A DNA stretch of 64,000 nt from Dielma sp000508965 (GCA_000508965.1 BAHV02000020.1:1-64000); one strand, 5' to 3'; counted from the stretch's first letter, positions 7,489-16,391 are shown. Numbers and translations: made by a program. Notes: generated by a model from the sequence alone, not told the origin.

Positions 7489-9128
7489 CAGCTGACCCGC
7501 CCGCTTTCCATTTCAATAATTTTCGAGGCCGCCTTTAGTGTTGATTTGCGGTGTGATACCAGGATAATTGTTTTATCTGTGCAGGCAGCCAATGATTTTA
7601 AAATAATCGCTTCATTCAATGCGTCTAAATTACTGGTGGGCTCATCAAGCAAAATGCAGTCTGAATTGTGCAGGAAGGTACGGGCTATGCCAATACGCTG
7701 ACGTTCCCCGCCGGACAGTGAGCTGCCCAGCTCCGCAACCGGTGTCTGATACCCCTGCGGCAATGATTCTATAAATTCATGGATACTCGCTTTCTTACAA
7801 GCTGAAACGATTTCCTCATGGCTTGCGTCAAGCTTGGCAATGCGCAGATTATTCTCAATCGAATCGTGAAACAAGACGGTTTCTTGCGTCGCATAGCTTT
7901 CCATACGTCGCAGATCTTCTGTATTGATCGTATTCAGCGGCCGAGAACCAATGCTGATGCCGCCTTTCTGAATTTCCCAAAAACGCATCAAGAGCTTCAG
8001 TAAGGTTGACTTGCCGCTGCCGCTTTTGCCATGAATGCCGATAATTTTATTTTCATCAAAATCGAGACTGACATCATTAAGAATCATTTCCTGATCATAA
8101 GCAAAGGCAATATGATCCACATGAATGCTGCCATATTCAGCTTGCGTTTTGCCTTCAATATCAAAAACCTGTGGTTTTTCTTCAAGCAGTGAGAGTACGC
8201 GTCTGCCGCTGGCCAGCGTCACCAACAGATTATTGGACAGACTTGACAGGGCCAAAAAGGGGCCAAAGCTTGAAAACATTAAAATGAAAGCAAAAATAGC
8301 ACCGGTGAATGACAAATCATGATTAAGCACCAGATTCAGCGCTGTATAAAGCGTGCATAACGCAGCTGCTACTACAACGAAGTTGCCTAACGATTGGGAT
8401 AGGCCTTCGATATCTTTGAGCTTTTTCTGCAGCTGATTTACCTCTTCACTTTGTGAACGTATGCCCTCAAGACGCTGTTCACCATTGCCAAACTGCAGGA
8501 TTTCAAGCATGCCGCGCAGGGATGCAAGCAAATATCCGCTTAGTGCTGATATTCTGCCGCGAACCCTATCACCGGCTGCCTTTCCCAGCTTGGTGACAAC
8601 GAGAGGGATGGCAATGCTGACCAGCAAGTATGCAATCAAGGCAATCAGGGCAAAGAGCGGATGAACGCTGTAAAATAAATAAAGCAGAACGATACCGCAA
8701 AGCAGGGCAATCAGAATCGGGGAGATCGTATGGGCATAAAATACTTCAAGCAGTTCAATGTCATTGGTGATCAGGGCGATCAATTCACCTTTGTCACGGC
8801 CCTCCAGCTTCGCCGGTGCCAGCTTGCGCAATGCTTTAAACACTTTATCACGGATCAAGGCAAGCAGTTTGAAAGCAATGTAATGATTGCACGCCTGTTC
8901 CAGATAATGCAGAATGCCGCGCAATACAGCTAATAGGATCAAAATCAGAAAAGGCATCGTTAGATCCAGTGAATGAAAGCCAAGATCGGCAGCGATAGTT
9001 ACTGCCAAAACCGGTATGAAGATGGCACACAGATAACCGATGACACCCATTAATACGGCGATGCACATCACGCCGCTCAGCGGTGCCACAAGCGTAATCA
9101 TTTTACGCATGACTTTGAAATTACTCAT
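7488..9128 (-). CDS. CydC-like ABC exporter half-subunit (permease-ATPase)
   Basis: A 546-residue fused exporter subunit. About residues 1-310 carry six transmembrane helices. The ATPase domain has Walker A GKSGSGKSTLLK, signature LSGGERQRIGIAR and Walker B CILLDEPTS. I chose the start at 9128, with AGGAGG upstream; a longer frame would overlap the upstream gene by over 100 bases. The pair resembles CydDC, a thiol/heme-linked exporter needed for cytochrome bd assembly. No cydAB is nearby, so the cargo is unproven. Confidence 0.8.
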   Translation of the reverse strand: MSNFKVMRKMITLVAPLSGVMCIAVLMGVIGYLCAIFIPVLAVTIAADLGFHSLDLTMPFLILILLAVLRGILHYLEQACNHYIAFKLLALIRDKVFKALRKLAPAKLEGRDKGELIALITNDIELLEVFYAHTISPILIALLCGIVLLYLFYSVHPLFALIALIAYLLVSIAIPLVVTKLGKAAGDRVRGRISALSGYLLASLRGMLEILQFGNGEQRLEGIRSQSEEVNQLQKKLKDIEGLSQSLGNFVVVAAALCTLYTALNLVLNHDLSFTGAIFAFILMFSSFGPFLALSSLSNNLLVTLASGRRVLSLLEEKPQVFDIEGKTQAEYGSIHVDHIAFAYDQEMILNDVSLDFDENKIIGIHGKSGSGKSTLLKLLMRFWEIQKGGISIGSRPLNTINTEDLRRMESYATQETVLFHDSIENNLRIAKLDASHEEIVSACKKASIHEFIESLPQGYQTPVAELGSSLSGGERQRIGIARTFLHNSDCILLDEPTSNLDALNEAIILKSLAACTDKTIILVSHRKSTLKAASKIIEMESGRVS

Positions 9129-10860
9129 GATCTGCCTCCTTTGTAAATGCCTCGAGTTCTTGCTGCTTCTGATAATATTGCGCATAGACCGACTGATTCG
9201 CAAGCAGCGTTTCATGACTGCCGGCTTCTGCGATGCGGCCATCTTGCATCACATAGACGATATCGCAGTCTTTTACATTTGCCAGCCGATGGGTAATCAT
9301 AATTACTGTTTTAGTTTTAGCTAACGTACGAATTACATGCAGGATAGCATCCTCACTCTCGACATCAATACTGCTGGTAGCTTCATCAAACAGATAGATT
9401 TCACTGTCCTTAAGCAAGGCTCTCGCCAAGCCTAAACGCTGGCGCTGACCGCCGGACAAATTAGAAGCCTGCTCCAGAAGCTGTGTATCAAGGCCTTGCT
9501 GACTCATGATAAAATCATAGAGCTGAACCTGCTTTAAAACAGCCGATAATACTTCGTCATCAATTGTTTTACCCATTGTCAGATTGTCCCGAACACTGCC
9601 CTTAAACAAGACACATTCATGGCCGACATAGGTGACATGTTTCCAAAATTCAGTATCGTTCAGCGTTTCCCGGTTTTGATTATTAAATAAAATCAAGCCT
9701 GATGAACTTTTTTTAAGTCCCATCAATAAGCTTGCCAATGTACTCTTGCCGCTGCCGCTTTCTCCCACAACAGCCGCAAACTGACCGGCTTGGATCTCCA
9801 TATTAATATCTTTTAAGATCCGGCGGTCTTCATCATATGAAAAATTCACATGCTTGAGCTGAATCGAAACCGGCGCATTATCAAGCTTGCCTGATGGCTG
9901 TGCTGCGATCTCATAATCCAGAATTTTAAATAGTTTTTCACTTGCTGCGATTCCATTCATCGCAATATGGAAGAAAGAACCAAGCAGTCTTAACGGCAGA
10001 AAGAATTCCGCAGACAGCATCAAAATAACAAGCACGCCCCAAAGGCTGAGTGAACCGTTAGCATAAGCGATTAAGGCGGTAATGCTGCCAACTGCCGCCC
10101 CGCCATAGGCGACGATATCCATCACACTGATCGAGTTAAGCTGCATTGTCAGCACCTTCATGGTAATCTTTCTGAACTGCTCGGCTTCCTTATTCATCAT
10201 TTCGTTCTTGTAGCCGTCAGCCTGATAAATTTTTAATGTCGTCAGGCCCTGCATATTTTCCAAAAAGCTGTCACCGAGCGTCGTATAAGAAGTCCAGTAT
10301 TTAGCCAGCAGTTTTTTAGCGAATTTCTGAACAGCTACAATAGAAATAGGAATCAACGGCACACAGATCAAAAGCACCAACGCGCTTTTCCAATCAATAA
10401 AAACAAGCAGGATAAATAACGTACACGGTGCCAGCATACTGTAAAAGAATTGCGGCAGATAACGGCCGAAATACGTTTCCAGCTGGTCACAGCCCTCACT
10501 GCTTAACTGAACCAATTCACTGGTCGAACAGACACCCTGATAGCCGCTGCCCAAAGCCAATAGTTTTTGATAAAGACGAAGCCGCAGGTTTACTTTAATA
10601 TCCTCGCTGGCTTTATAAGAATAATGAGAACTAAGCCAGGTTGTCAGCATTCTCAACAGAAGTAAAACAAGAATAAAAAGACTTCCCCGATTCAGCCTTG
10701 ATACAGTCAAAGATTGCTGCCAGACACTGCTGATCAGCCAAGCCATCGTATAAACAATACCTATATTCAGCAGCAAGCCAAGCCATTGTACTATAACCTG
10801 TTGCATAATATATTTCTTCGCATGCCCGGATTCCGCAAGCAGCCTTTTATCAATCATCAT
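9121..10860 (-). CDS. CydD-like ABC exporter half-subunit (permease-ATPase)
   Basis: A 579-residue permease-ATPase fusion, first gene of the operon. The N-terminal half has six transmembrane helices, including the CydD-like start RLLAESGHAKKYIMQQVIVQW. The ATPase domain shows VVGESGSGKSTLASLL, LSGGQRQRLGLARALL and IYLFDEATS. It overlaps the next exporter gene by eight bases, which points to an obligate heterodimer. An upstream in-frame TTG exists at 10863, but the ATG at 10860 fits the GAGGGA site. Confidence 0.8.
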   Translation of the reverse strand: MMIDKRLLAESGHAKKYIMQQVIVQWLGLLLNIGIVYTMAWLISSVWQQSLTVSRLNRGSLFILVLLLLRMLTTWLSSHYSYKASEDIKVNLRLRLYQKLLALGSGYQGVCSTSELVQLSSEGCDQLETYFGRYLPQFFYSMLAPCTLFILLVFIDWKSALVLLICVPLIPISIVAVQKFAKKLLAKYWTSYTTLGDSFLENMQGLTTLKIYQADGYKNEMMNKEAEQFRKITMKVLTMQLNSISVMDIVAYGGAAVGSITALIAYANGSLSLWGVLVILMLSAEFFLPLRLLGSFFHIAMNGIAASEKLFKILDYEIAAQPSGKLDNAPVSIQLKHVNFSYDEDRRILKDINMEIQAGQFAAVVGESGSGKSTLASLLMGLKKSSSGLILFNNQNRETLNDTEFWKHVTYVGHECVLFKGSVRDNLTMGKTIDDEVLSAVLKQVQLYDFIMSQQGLDTQLLEQASNLSGGQRQRLGLARALLKDSEIYLFDEATSSIDVESEDAILHVIRTLAKTKTVIMITHRLANVKDCDIVYVMQDGRIAEAGSHETLLANQSVYAQYYQKQQELEAFTKEADHE

Positions 10861-10878
10861 CAAGATCCCTCACTTTGT

Positions 10879-10894
10879 TAGTTAAAGTTAACTA
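10879..10894. promoter_or_regulatory. palindromic operator candidate of the exporter operon
   Basis: TAGTTAA-AG-TTAACTA is a perfect 7-bp inverted repeat with a two-base centre, just downstream of the operon's -10 box. An outer inverted repeat TTTGTTA (10874-10880) / TAACAAA (10914-10920) and a GTTAAC at 10912-10917 flank it. The shape resembles MarR-family operators. No regulator gene is adjacent. Confidence 0.5.
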
Positions 10895-10900
10895 TCATAA

Positions 10901-10929
10901 AGTTTACCACAGTTAACAAAATTGGTCAA
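10901..10929 (-). promoter_or_regulatory. promoter of the CydDC-like operon
   Basis: TTGACC (10929-10924) and TAAACT (10906-10901) with a 17-base spacer on the minus strand. The spacer contains the GTTAAC half of the operator. Confidence 0.65.
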
Positions 10930-11015
10930 TATCTATGAATCCTATCGGCGTTCCCCTTTATCAGTTGCCTTTTTTTATTACTTACTGTATGCTTATAAAA
11001 AAGGAGTCTGATGCT

Positions 11016-11801
11016 ATGAAATCAATTCAAGCTGTATTCTTTGATGTCGATGGAACGTTGTATGACAATGCTGTCAAGCAGTTTCCTGCTTCTTTATTGC
11101 CGGCATTAAATAAACTTCGCGCAAAAGGGATAAAAATTTGTATTAATACCGGACGTTTAAAGTCTACGGCCAATAATATCAAGCTTTTTGAATATTATGA
11201 TTGGGATGGCTTCATTGGCGGCGGCGGCCGATATTTTTATGATCAGCAGGGTGAACTGATTCATACTCATACCTATACGCTGAAACAAATTGAAGAAATC
11301 CTGCGATTAACAGAAGCATATGATTTGAATGTACGTTTTCTTTGTGATGAGGGCGATTATATTTTAAAAGCGGCCGATGAGAATATGCTGAGTGCATTTG
11401 CTCATTTTAATGTACCGATACCGAAAATCATTAAACCATGGGACGGCAAGCCAGTAAATGCAGTTGTAGCTTATGCCCCTGAAGGTTTTAATTGGCATGT
11501 ATTTGATTCATTGCCAGGTATTCAATGTGTGCCTGCTTTTAAAACCAATGCCGATTTTTTGCTGGCCGATTTCAATAAAGCTACCGCAAGCCGTGAAATG
11601 ATGGCTTATTGGGGACTAGATGGTGATTATATTGCTTTTGGTGATTCTGATAATGATATTGAAATGATTCAGGACGCGCCAATCGGCGTATGTATGGCAA
11701 ATGGAAATGAAAAAGCTAAAGCGGCTGCTGATTATGTCTGCCCGGCTGTGAATGAGGACGGCATTGCCAAAGCCTTAAAACATTTTGGACTGATTGAGTG
11801 A
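11016..11801 (+). CDS. Cof-type HAD-superfamily hydrolase
   Basis: A 261-residue HAD phosphatase. Motif I is FFDVDGTLY at residues 8-16 with Asp10 as nucleophile; motif IV is FGDSDNDIEM near residue 209. The start at 11016 is set by AAAGGAG ten bases upstream; the longer frame adds an unconserved hydrophobic leader. It is a second Cof-type enzyme, distinct in sequence from the one at 272-1102. The physiological substrate is unknown. The next gene follows after about 50 bases with its own ribosome binding site. Confidence 0.88.
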   Translation: MKSIQAVFFDVDGTLYDNAVKQFPASLLPALNKLRAKGIKICINTGRLKSTANNIKLFEYYDWDGFIGGGGRYFYDQQGELIHTHTYTLKQIEEILRLTEAYDLNVRFLCDEGDYILKAADENMLSAFAHFNVPIPKIIKPWDGKPVNAVVAYAPEGFNWHVFDSLPGIQCVPAFKTNADFLLADFNKATASREMMAYWGLDGDYIAFGDSDNDIEMIQDAPIGVCMANGNEKAKAAADYVCPAVNEDGIAKALKHFGLIE

Positions 11802-11853
11802 TAGAATTAGTCGAAATGGTTGAATGTTAATGAATATATTGGGGAGGCATAAA

Positions 11854-12444
11854 ATGAAAATCCGATGTATTGAAGATCAAGATATTCAGGAAGTATTTAG
11901 GATCTATAAACCCTATATTGAAAAAACCTCGATTACTTTTGAAACCGAGGTACCTGCTTATGAAGAATTTGTTGAGCGTGTGCATCACAAGCTGACACAG
12001 TTTCCATGGCTCGTGTGTGAAGCTGATGAAGCAATTATTGGTTATGCCTATGCTTCTCGTTTGCGTGAGCGGGCCGCTTATGACTGGGATGCTGAGCTAA
12101 GCGTTTATCTGAAATCCGAAGTTCACGGTCAGGGGGTTGGCACCTTGCTTTACCAAGCCTTGGAAGAAGTTTTAAAAAGCATGCATTATGTGAATCTCTA
12201 TGGCTGCATCACCATTCCTAATGAAGCCAGTGTCCGCCTGCATCAAAAACTGGGATATAAGTCTATCGGCATCTTCCATAACAGCGGTTATAAAGGCGGC
12301 TGTTGGCACGATGTCCTATGGATGGAGAAGAACATCCGGCCATGGCTTCCGCCAAGGCCGATAATACCCTTTCCAGCTTTAAACAGCCAAGCGCTGACAG
12401 CCATGCTGGCTAAATATGAAAAAGATGATTTCCTGAATACATAA
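11854..12444 (+). CDS. GNAT N-acetyltransferase, phosphinothricin-acetyltransferase-like
   Basis: A 196-residue acetyltransferase. The arrangement IRCIEDQDIQEVFRIYKPYI, the ELSVYLKSEVHGQGVGTLLY acetyl-CoA loop and NEASVRLHQKLGYKSIG fit the pat/bar-like branch, whose members acetylate amino acid analogues such as methionine sulfone. A C-terminal tail of about 30 residues (after WMEKNI) is extra. The start is placed at 11854 behind GGGGAGG. The substrate is not predictable. Confidence 0.83.
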   Translation: MKIRCIEDQDIQEVFRIYKPYIEKTSITFETEVPAYEEFVERVHHKLTQFPWLVCEADEAIIGYAYASRLRERAAYDWDAELSVYLKSEVHGQGVGTLLYQALEEVLKSMHYVNLYGCITIPNEASVRLHQKLGYKSIGIFHNSGYKGGCWHDVLWMEKNIRPWLPPRPIIPFPALNSQALTAMLAKYEKDDFLNT

Positions 12445-12458
12445 AGGAAATCATCTTT
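12421..12458. terminator. bidirectional terminator
   Basis: A 14-bp perfect inverted repeat (12421-12434 with 12445-12458) between the convergent GNAT and ABC-ATPase genes, with T/A runs at both ends. It overlaps the last codons of the GNAT gene. Confidence 0.85.
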
Positions 12459-12461
12459 CTA

Positions 12462-13220
12462 TTATTCAGCTTCAATAAACGGATATCTTCTCCCGTTTTC
12501 ATTAAAGGTTTTGATGCGTATGTGAAAGACGCGTTCAAGCAAATGATCGGCAAGAATTTGATCGACACTGCCCTGTGCTTCAATCCTGCCCCGATTCATC
12601 ACAATTAACTCATCGGCAAGCTGCAGTGCCTGACTCAGATCATGGAGCGTCAGCAGAATCGTTTTCCCCTGTTCTTTTAACGTTTTAATCAGCTGCATGA
12701 CTTCCAATTGAGAAGTAAAGTCCAGATAGGTTGTCGGCTCATCAAGCAGCAGCCACTCACAGTTCTGCGCCAAGGCCATGGCAAGAAATACGCGCTGACG
12801 CTGACCGCCGGAAAGCTCATCCACATAATCCTGTGCAAAGCGTTTTGTTTGAGTCTGTGTCATTACCTGATCCACGATCCTGCGGTCTTGTTGTGTGGAA
12901 GAGCGCAGAAAGCCCTGATATGGATAGCGCCCATGTCCCACTAATGTTTTCCCATGAATATGGGGAATCGGCCGGGTCTGCGGAAGATAAGCGAAGCATT
13001 TAGAACGCTCATTTAACGTATAGGTATTCAATTCTCTTTCAGCCAGCAAAATCCTGCCCTCACTGACCATGCTGGGTGTTAAAATCCCCTTCATCATCGT
13101 CGTTTTGCCACAGCCATTAGGCCCGACGATCACATGGATGCCGCCTTTTTTTATTGTCAGATTCAGCGCTTTAAGAATCGGTTCATGATAACCGATCGAC
13201 GCATCTTCAAATCTAATCAT
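12462..13220 (-). CDS. siderophore/heme-type ABC importer ATPase (FepC/FhuC-like)
   Basis: A 252-residue ATPase with Walker A GPNGCGKTTMMKG near residue 34, signature LSGGQRQRVFLAMAL near 137 and Walker B LLLDEPTTYLD. The RPIPHIHGKTLVGHGRYPY stretch is typical of iron-siderophore/B12 family ATPases. Its start overlaps the permease stop by eight bases. It should power uptake of an iron chelate through the permease encoded just upstream. Confidence 0.87.
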   Translation of the reverse strand: MIRFEDASIGYHEPILKALNLTIKKGGIHVIVGPNGCGKTTMMKGILTPSMVSEGRILLAERELNTYTLNERSKCFAYLPQTRPIPHIHGKTLVGHGRYPYQGFLRSSTQQDRRIVDQVMTQTQTKRFAQDYVDELSGGQRQRVFLAMALAQNCEWLLLDEPTTYLDFTSQLEVMQLIKTLKEQGKTILLTLHDLSQALQLADELIVMNRGRIEAQGSVDQILADHLLERVFHIRIKTFNENGRRYPFIEAE

Positions 13221-14232
13221 GAAGCCGCCTGCCTTTCTGATTAATTAATAGAAACAAAAAGAAGGGACTGCCGATAAATGCCAGCACGATACCTACCGGC
13301 AATTCATACGGAGCAAAAAACACCCGGCCCGCCAGATCGCAAAGCAAGGTAAAAACAGCACCGCATAAGCTTGCGAAAGGCAGTAATATCCGATGATCAG
13401 TGCCTGCTATTTTTCTTGCGAAATGCGGAACGATCAGACCGACAAAACCGATCAGGCCGGCATAGGATACCGCCGAACCCGCTAAGAGTGATGCGAACAG
13501 CAGCAGAATCAAACGCAGCCGTGAACTGTTCACGCCTAATGATATCGCAACCTCATCCCCGAGCATTAAGATATTCAATGAACGCGCTAATAAACATACG
13601 GCACACAATGCGGCAAGAATTAAGATAGCCGGCAGAGCCAGCTGTGAAAAATGAATATTCGCCAATGAGCCATTCATAAAGACTTTAACATTAACTGCCA
13701 GATCGATATGCATCAGTTCTAATGCCGACATCATCGCATTCAGGAAGCTGCTTACCGCTACTCCCGATAAAACCAAGGTAATGCGTGAAGCACCTGTCTT
13801 AGCGGCGATTGATACTATCAATACCGCACTCAAAAAAGCGCCCAGAAAAGCCGCCAGTGCCGCATAAGAGCTATAATCAGGCAGTAGAGCCAGCAGCAGC
13901 ATCACGGCAAAACCCGCCCCGGCATTCACACCAATCACATTTGGTGAGGCCAGCGCATTATTAAGCACACCCTGCAATAATACACCCGCTGCTGAAAAAG
14001 CTGCTCCGGCTAATAGCCCCCCCACTAATCGCGGCAGCCGGATAGAAAAGAGGATCGTATGTTCCAAACTGCCGGCATCACTTAAACCTTTCAGCAAGTC
14101 GTGCAAAGATAACGGCACACTGCCAAACACCAGACACAAGATTGAAACAATCAATAACAGACTGATACCCAGAATAAACAAAGAGTACTTATTGGAACAG
14201 ATGCGGATAAAGAATCTTTGCAAGACCTTCAT
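13213..14232 (-). CDS. FecCD-family siderophore ABC permease
   Basis: A permease of about 339 residues with nine to ten transmembrane helices. Family marks are RLPRLVGGLLAGAAFSAAG, NPLASPNVIGVNAGAGF-like NALASPNVIGVNAGAGF, and GLIGFVGLIVPHFAR. The start is uncertain because the frame overlaps the binding-protein gene; ATG 14232 behind GGGATG is my choice, 14241 and 14283 are alternatives. Only one permease gene is present, so it probably works as a homodimer. Confidence 0.83.
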   Translation of the reverse strand: MKVLQRFFIRICSNKYSLFILGISLLLIVSILCLVFGSVPLSLHDLLKGLSDAGSLEHTILFSIRLPRLVGGLLAGAAFSAAGVLLQGVLNNALASPNVIGVNAGAGFAVMLLLALLPDYSSYAALAAFLGAFLSAVLIVSIAAKTGASRITLVLSGVAVSSFLNAMMSALELMHIDLAVNVKVFMNGSLANIHFSQLALPAILILAALCAVCLLARSLNILMLGDEVAISLGVNSSRLRLILLLFASLLAGSAVSYAGLIGFVGLIVPHFARKIAGTDHRILLPFASLCGAVFTLLCDLAGRVFFAPYELPVGIVLAFIGSPFFLFLLINQKGRRLHD

Positions 14233-15106
14233 ATGCTTCATCCCAGCGTGCATTCGGTTTATAGTGATATAATTCCTTATCAAGGAAGATCACCTGTCCC
14301 GTTTGCACAGCCTTTACCTGCTGCCATGGCGCTAACTGCATTTCATTCTTCACATAATCGATGGCAGCCTGGGTATCACTGCCCATCATCGTTACAAAAA
14401 TAATTTCCGGATTCTCTTTTAAAATCATTTCCATACTTAATTCATCAAGCAGCAGCTTCGCGTGTTCAGCAATATTATCCGCCTTCAGCTCATTCAGCAT
14501 TTCACCGACAAAATGATCGCCCGCTTTGGCCTTCATCCCTGTTGAAAAAGCTCTCAGCAATAAAACCTTCGGATTTCCCTCAGCATCCTTAAGCTTATCA
14601 AAAACTGCATCTATCCGTGCTTTCACATCACTGCCATATCTTTCATAGGCTTGCGGATTATCCATAATATCGGTAAAAATCTTTAAACAGTTCAGATATT
14701 GATCAAATGAATCAATCTGAAAATAAGCATGTGCAATACCGGCATCACTCAGCAGCTGATCCAATTCCAAATGATTCGGATAATCCAAAGACAGAATCAC
14801 AAAATCAGGTTTAACAGCCAGCAGCTGTTCACTGTTTACCTCTTTGCCGCTGCCGACAATTGCCGTCTCTTCATCAATTAAACCGCGATCCAGCGCGTCC
14901 TGCACACTGGCAATGATATCACCGCCGGCATTCAGCCAAATATCCGCATAAGAGCCCATCAACACCGCTGTACGCTGCGGCTTTTTAGTCACTTCAACTT
15001 GAACCCCGCGATCATCGATAAAGGATACTTTTTCCGATACATCCGGACTTTGCGCACTGCATGCGCCGGTCAGCAATAGAATTATGCATAAAAATATTTT
15101 TTTCAT
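14189..15106 (-). CDS. iron-siderophore-type ABC substrate-binding lipoprotein
   Basis: A 305-residue lipoprotein with signal peptide and lipobox LLTGAC, cysteine at about residue 16. The body is a class III periplasmic-binding protein fold (FepB/BtuF-like): VSFIDDRGVQVEV, AVLMGSYADIWL, KPDFVILSLDYP and the long central helix. ATG 15106 lies six bases after GGAGAG and is better placed than ATG 15112. It heads a three-gene importer operon with a Fur-like box in its promoter region. Ferric siderophore or heme is the likely cargo. Confidence 0.84.
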   Translation of the reverse strand: MKKIFLCIILLLTGACSAQSPDVSEKVSFIDDRGVQVEVTKKPQRTAVLMGSYADIWLNAGGDIIASVQDALDRGLIDEETAIVGSGKEVNSEQLLAVKPDFVILSLDYPNHLELDQLLSDAGIAHAYFQIDSFDQYLNCLKIFTDIMDNPQAYERYGSDVKARIDAVFDKLKDAEGNPKVLLLRAFSTGMKAKAGDHFVGEMLNELKADNIAEHAKLLLDELSMEMILKENPEIIFVTMMGSDTQAAIDYVKNEMQLAPWQQVKAVQTGQVIFLDKELYHYKPNARWDEAYEGLAKILYPHLFQ

Positions 15107-15135
15107 TTTCATCTCTCCATTAAAAACTTTACTAT

Positions 15136-15153
15136 TCTATCACAATCACAATC
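15136..15153. promoter_or_regulatory. Fur-box-like hexamer array
   Basis: On the minus strand the string reads GATTGT-GATTGT-GATAGA, three tandem copies related to the GATAAT hexamer of Fur boxes, located about 30-47 bases before the binding-lipoprotein start and overlapping a TAGAAT -10-like element. Iron control of the importer is inferred from this. Confidence 0.45.
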
Positions 15154-15183
15154 ATTTGTCTCTATCAGAATGCCGCAAGAACG

Positions 15184-15211
15184 AAAAAAAAAGTGCAGCT
15201 TTGCCGCACTA
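15184..15211 (-). terminator. terminator of the DUF3887 lipoprotein gene
   Basis: GTGCGGC/GCTGCAC stem (15209-15203 with 15199-15193) with nine T residues following on the minus strand; the stem overlaps the stop codon. Confidence 0.82.
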
Positions 15212-15622
15212 TTTACCTGTAAACTCACTAAAGGTAATACCGGTAATCTTTCCTTCTCCATCAAAACTGATATTCAGATTAAAATTCTGTTTAGAGAATT
15301 TCATCGGCAGAGTAATGATATGCTTACTCTCTTCACTTGAGCATAAAGCCGCCTGCATTTCCTTGAATTCACCAAATGAATCTACTTTTGATTTTAATAA
15401 ATCAATCATTTTTCCATTATTTAAGACATCTGACATTTCAGCTGAATAATTATATGTAAGAGCTGTATCATAATCATGATCAATCAAAGTCTGCGCATAG
15501 TCTTTTGCTGTTGCGGCATTTGTGGCCTGATCTTCAGGACAAGCTTTTCCTTCTGGTCCTTCTTTGACACATCCGCTTAACAGCATGACAGCCAAAGTCA
15601 TCAGGATCCCTATTTTTTTCAT
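15209..15622 (-). CDS. DUF3887-like lipoprotein
   Basis: A 137-residue lipoprotein with lipobox LLSGC (Cys at about 18). After a short linker, the segment TAKDYAQTLIDHDYDTALTY and the later ITLPMKFSKQNFNLNISFD / KITGITF strands fit the DUF3887 cystatin/NTF2-like fold, seen in many Firmicutes surface proteins alone or before hydrolase domains. Here the domain stands alone. No function is known. Its own start has a weak GGGAGG site. Confidence 0.68.
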   Translation of the reverse strand: MKKIGILMTLAVMLLSGCVKEGPEGKACPEDQATNAATAKDYAQTLIDHDYDTALTYNYSAEMSDVLNNGKMIDLLKSKVDSFGEFKEMQAALCSSEESKHIITLPMKFSKQNFNLNISFDGEGKITGITFSEFTGK

Positions 15623-15773
15623 AAACGTCGCCTCCCGTGCTCTTTAATAATATCACATTATGAATTTTTTTCAATCTTTCTTTTACCACGGCTGTCTCAA
15701 TGAACTATAAATCGACATGAAAACAGCATAAAATGCTTAACTCAATCATCGGGTGCATAAAAAAGCATATTAA

Positions 15774-15801
15774 TTGACCTGACGTATATATCCTATATAA
15801 T
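15774..15801 (+). promoter_or_regulatory. promoter of the desulfoferrodoxin gene
   Basis: TTGACC (15774-15779) and TATAAT (15796-15801) with a 16-base spacer, followed by GAGGAGGG before the start codon. Confidence 0.7.
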
Positions 15802-15834
15802 AAGGGCATACCTAATAAGAGGAGGGTATTATTT

Positions 15835-16212
15835 ATGACAAAATTTTATCGCTGTGCTATTTGCGGCAATATTGTAGAAATGATCGAAGATAAACATGTT
15901 CCAGTTTTCTGCTGCGGAGAGAAGATGCAGGAATTAGTACCTAATACAAGTGACGGAGCTAACGAAAAACACGTACCGGTTGTTAGTATCGTGAACGATA
16001 CTTGCCATGTTGCAGTTGCATCAGTTGCTCATCCAATGGAAGATGCTCACTCAATCCAATGGATCTATGCAGAAACAAATAAAGGCGGTATGATCAAATA
16101 TCTGAAACCGCATGAAGTACCGGCCGCTGATTTTAAACTTGCGGAAGGTGAGCGGGTCGTTGCTGTTTATGAATACTGCAACCTGCATGGTCTTTGGACA
16201 GTCACTCTTTAA
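15835..16212 (+). CDS. dfx: desulfoferrodoxin (superoxide reductase)
   Basis: A 125-residue two-domain protein. The N-terminal Dx domain holds one iron through CAIC (residues 8-11) and FCC (about 25-27). The catalytic domain has the His and Cys ligands in EKHVP, AHPMEDAHSI and the C-terminal YCNLHGLW. The enzyme reduces superoxide to hydrogen peroxide without releasing oxygen, a usual defence of strict anaerobes. A strong promoter and ribosome binding site and a terminator make it a single-gene unit, consistent with high expression. Confidence 0.95.
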   Translation: MTKFYRCAICGNIVEMIEDKHVPVFCCGEKMQELVPNTSDGANEKHVPVVSIVNDTCHVAVASVAHPMEDAHSIQWIYAETNKGGMIKYLKPHEVPAADFKLAEGERVVAVYEYCNLHGLWTVTL

Positions 16213-16222
16213 AGCATACATT

Positions 16223-16246
16223 AAGCCAGCTAGCGCTGGCTTTTTT
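16223..16246 (+). terminator. terminator after desulfoferrodoxin
   Basis: GCCAGC/GCTGGC stem (16225-16230 with 16235-16240) followed by six T residues. Confidence 0.87.
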
Positions 16247-16253
16247 ATGTTAA

Positions 16254-16391
16254 AAATCATTTCTTGATCCGCATGCCGATCAGCAGGCAGGCAATGTATT
16301 CAAGCTGATAAAAGAAGCAGGAAAAACCGGCATTGATGAACCGACTGCCGAACCAAAACAAAGTCCTAAAGCAATTCCCTCAGCTATGTAG
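16254..16391 (+). pseudogene. open coding-like remnant without a start
   Basis: Between desulfoferrodoxin and the alkyltransferase-like gene one plus-strand frame is open for about 45 codons with coding-like codon use (for example NVFKLIKEAGKTGIDEPT) and ends at TAG 16389. There is no start codon or ribosome binding site at its 5' end. It looks like the C-terminal end of a decayed gene; the family is not recognised. Confidence 0.3.
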
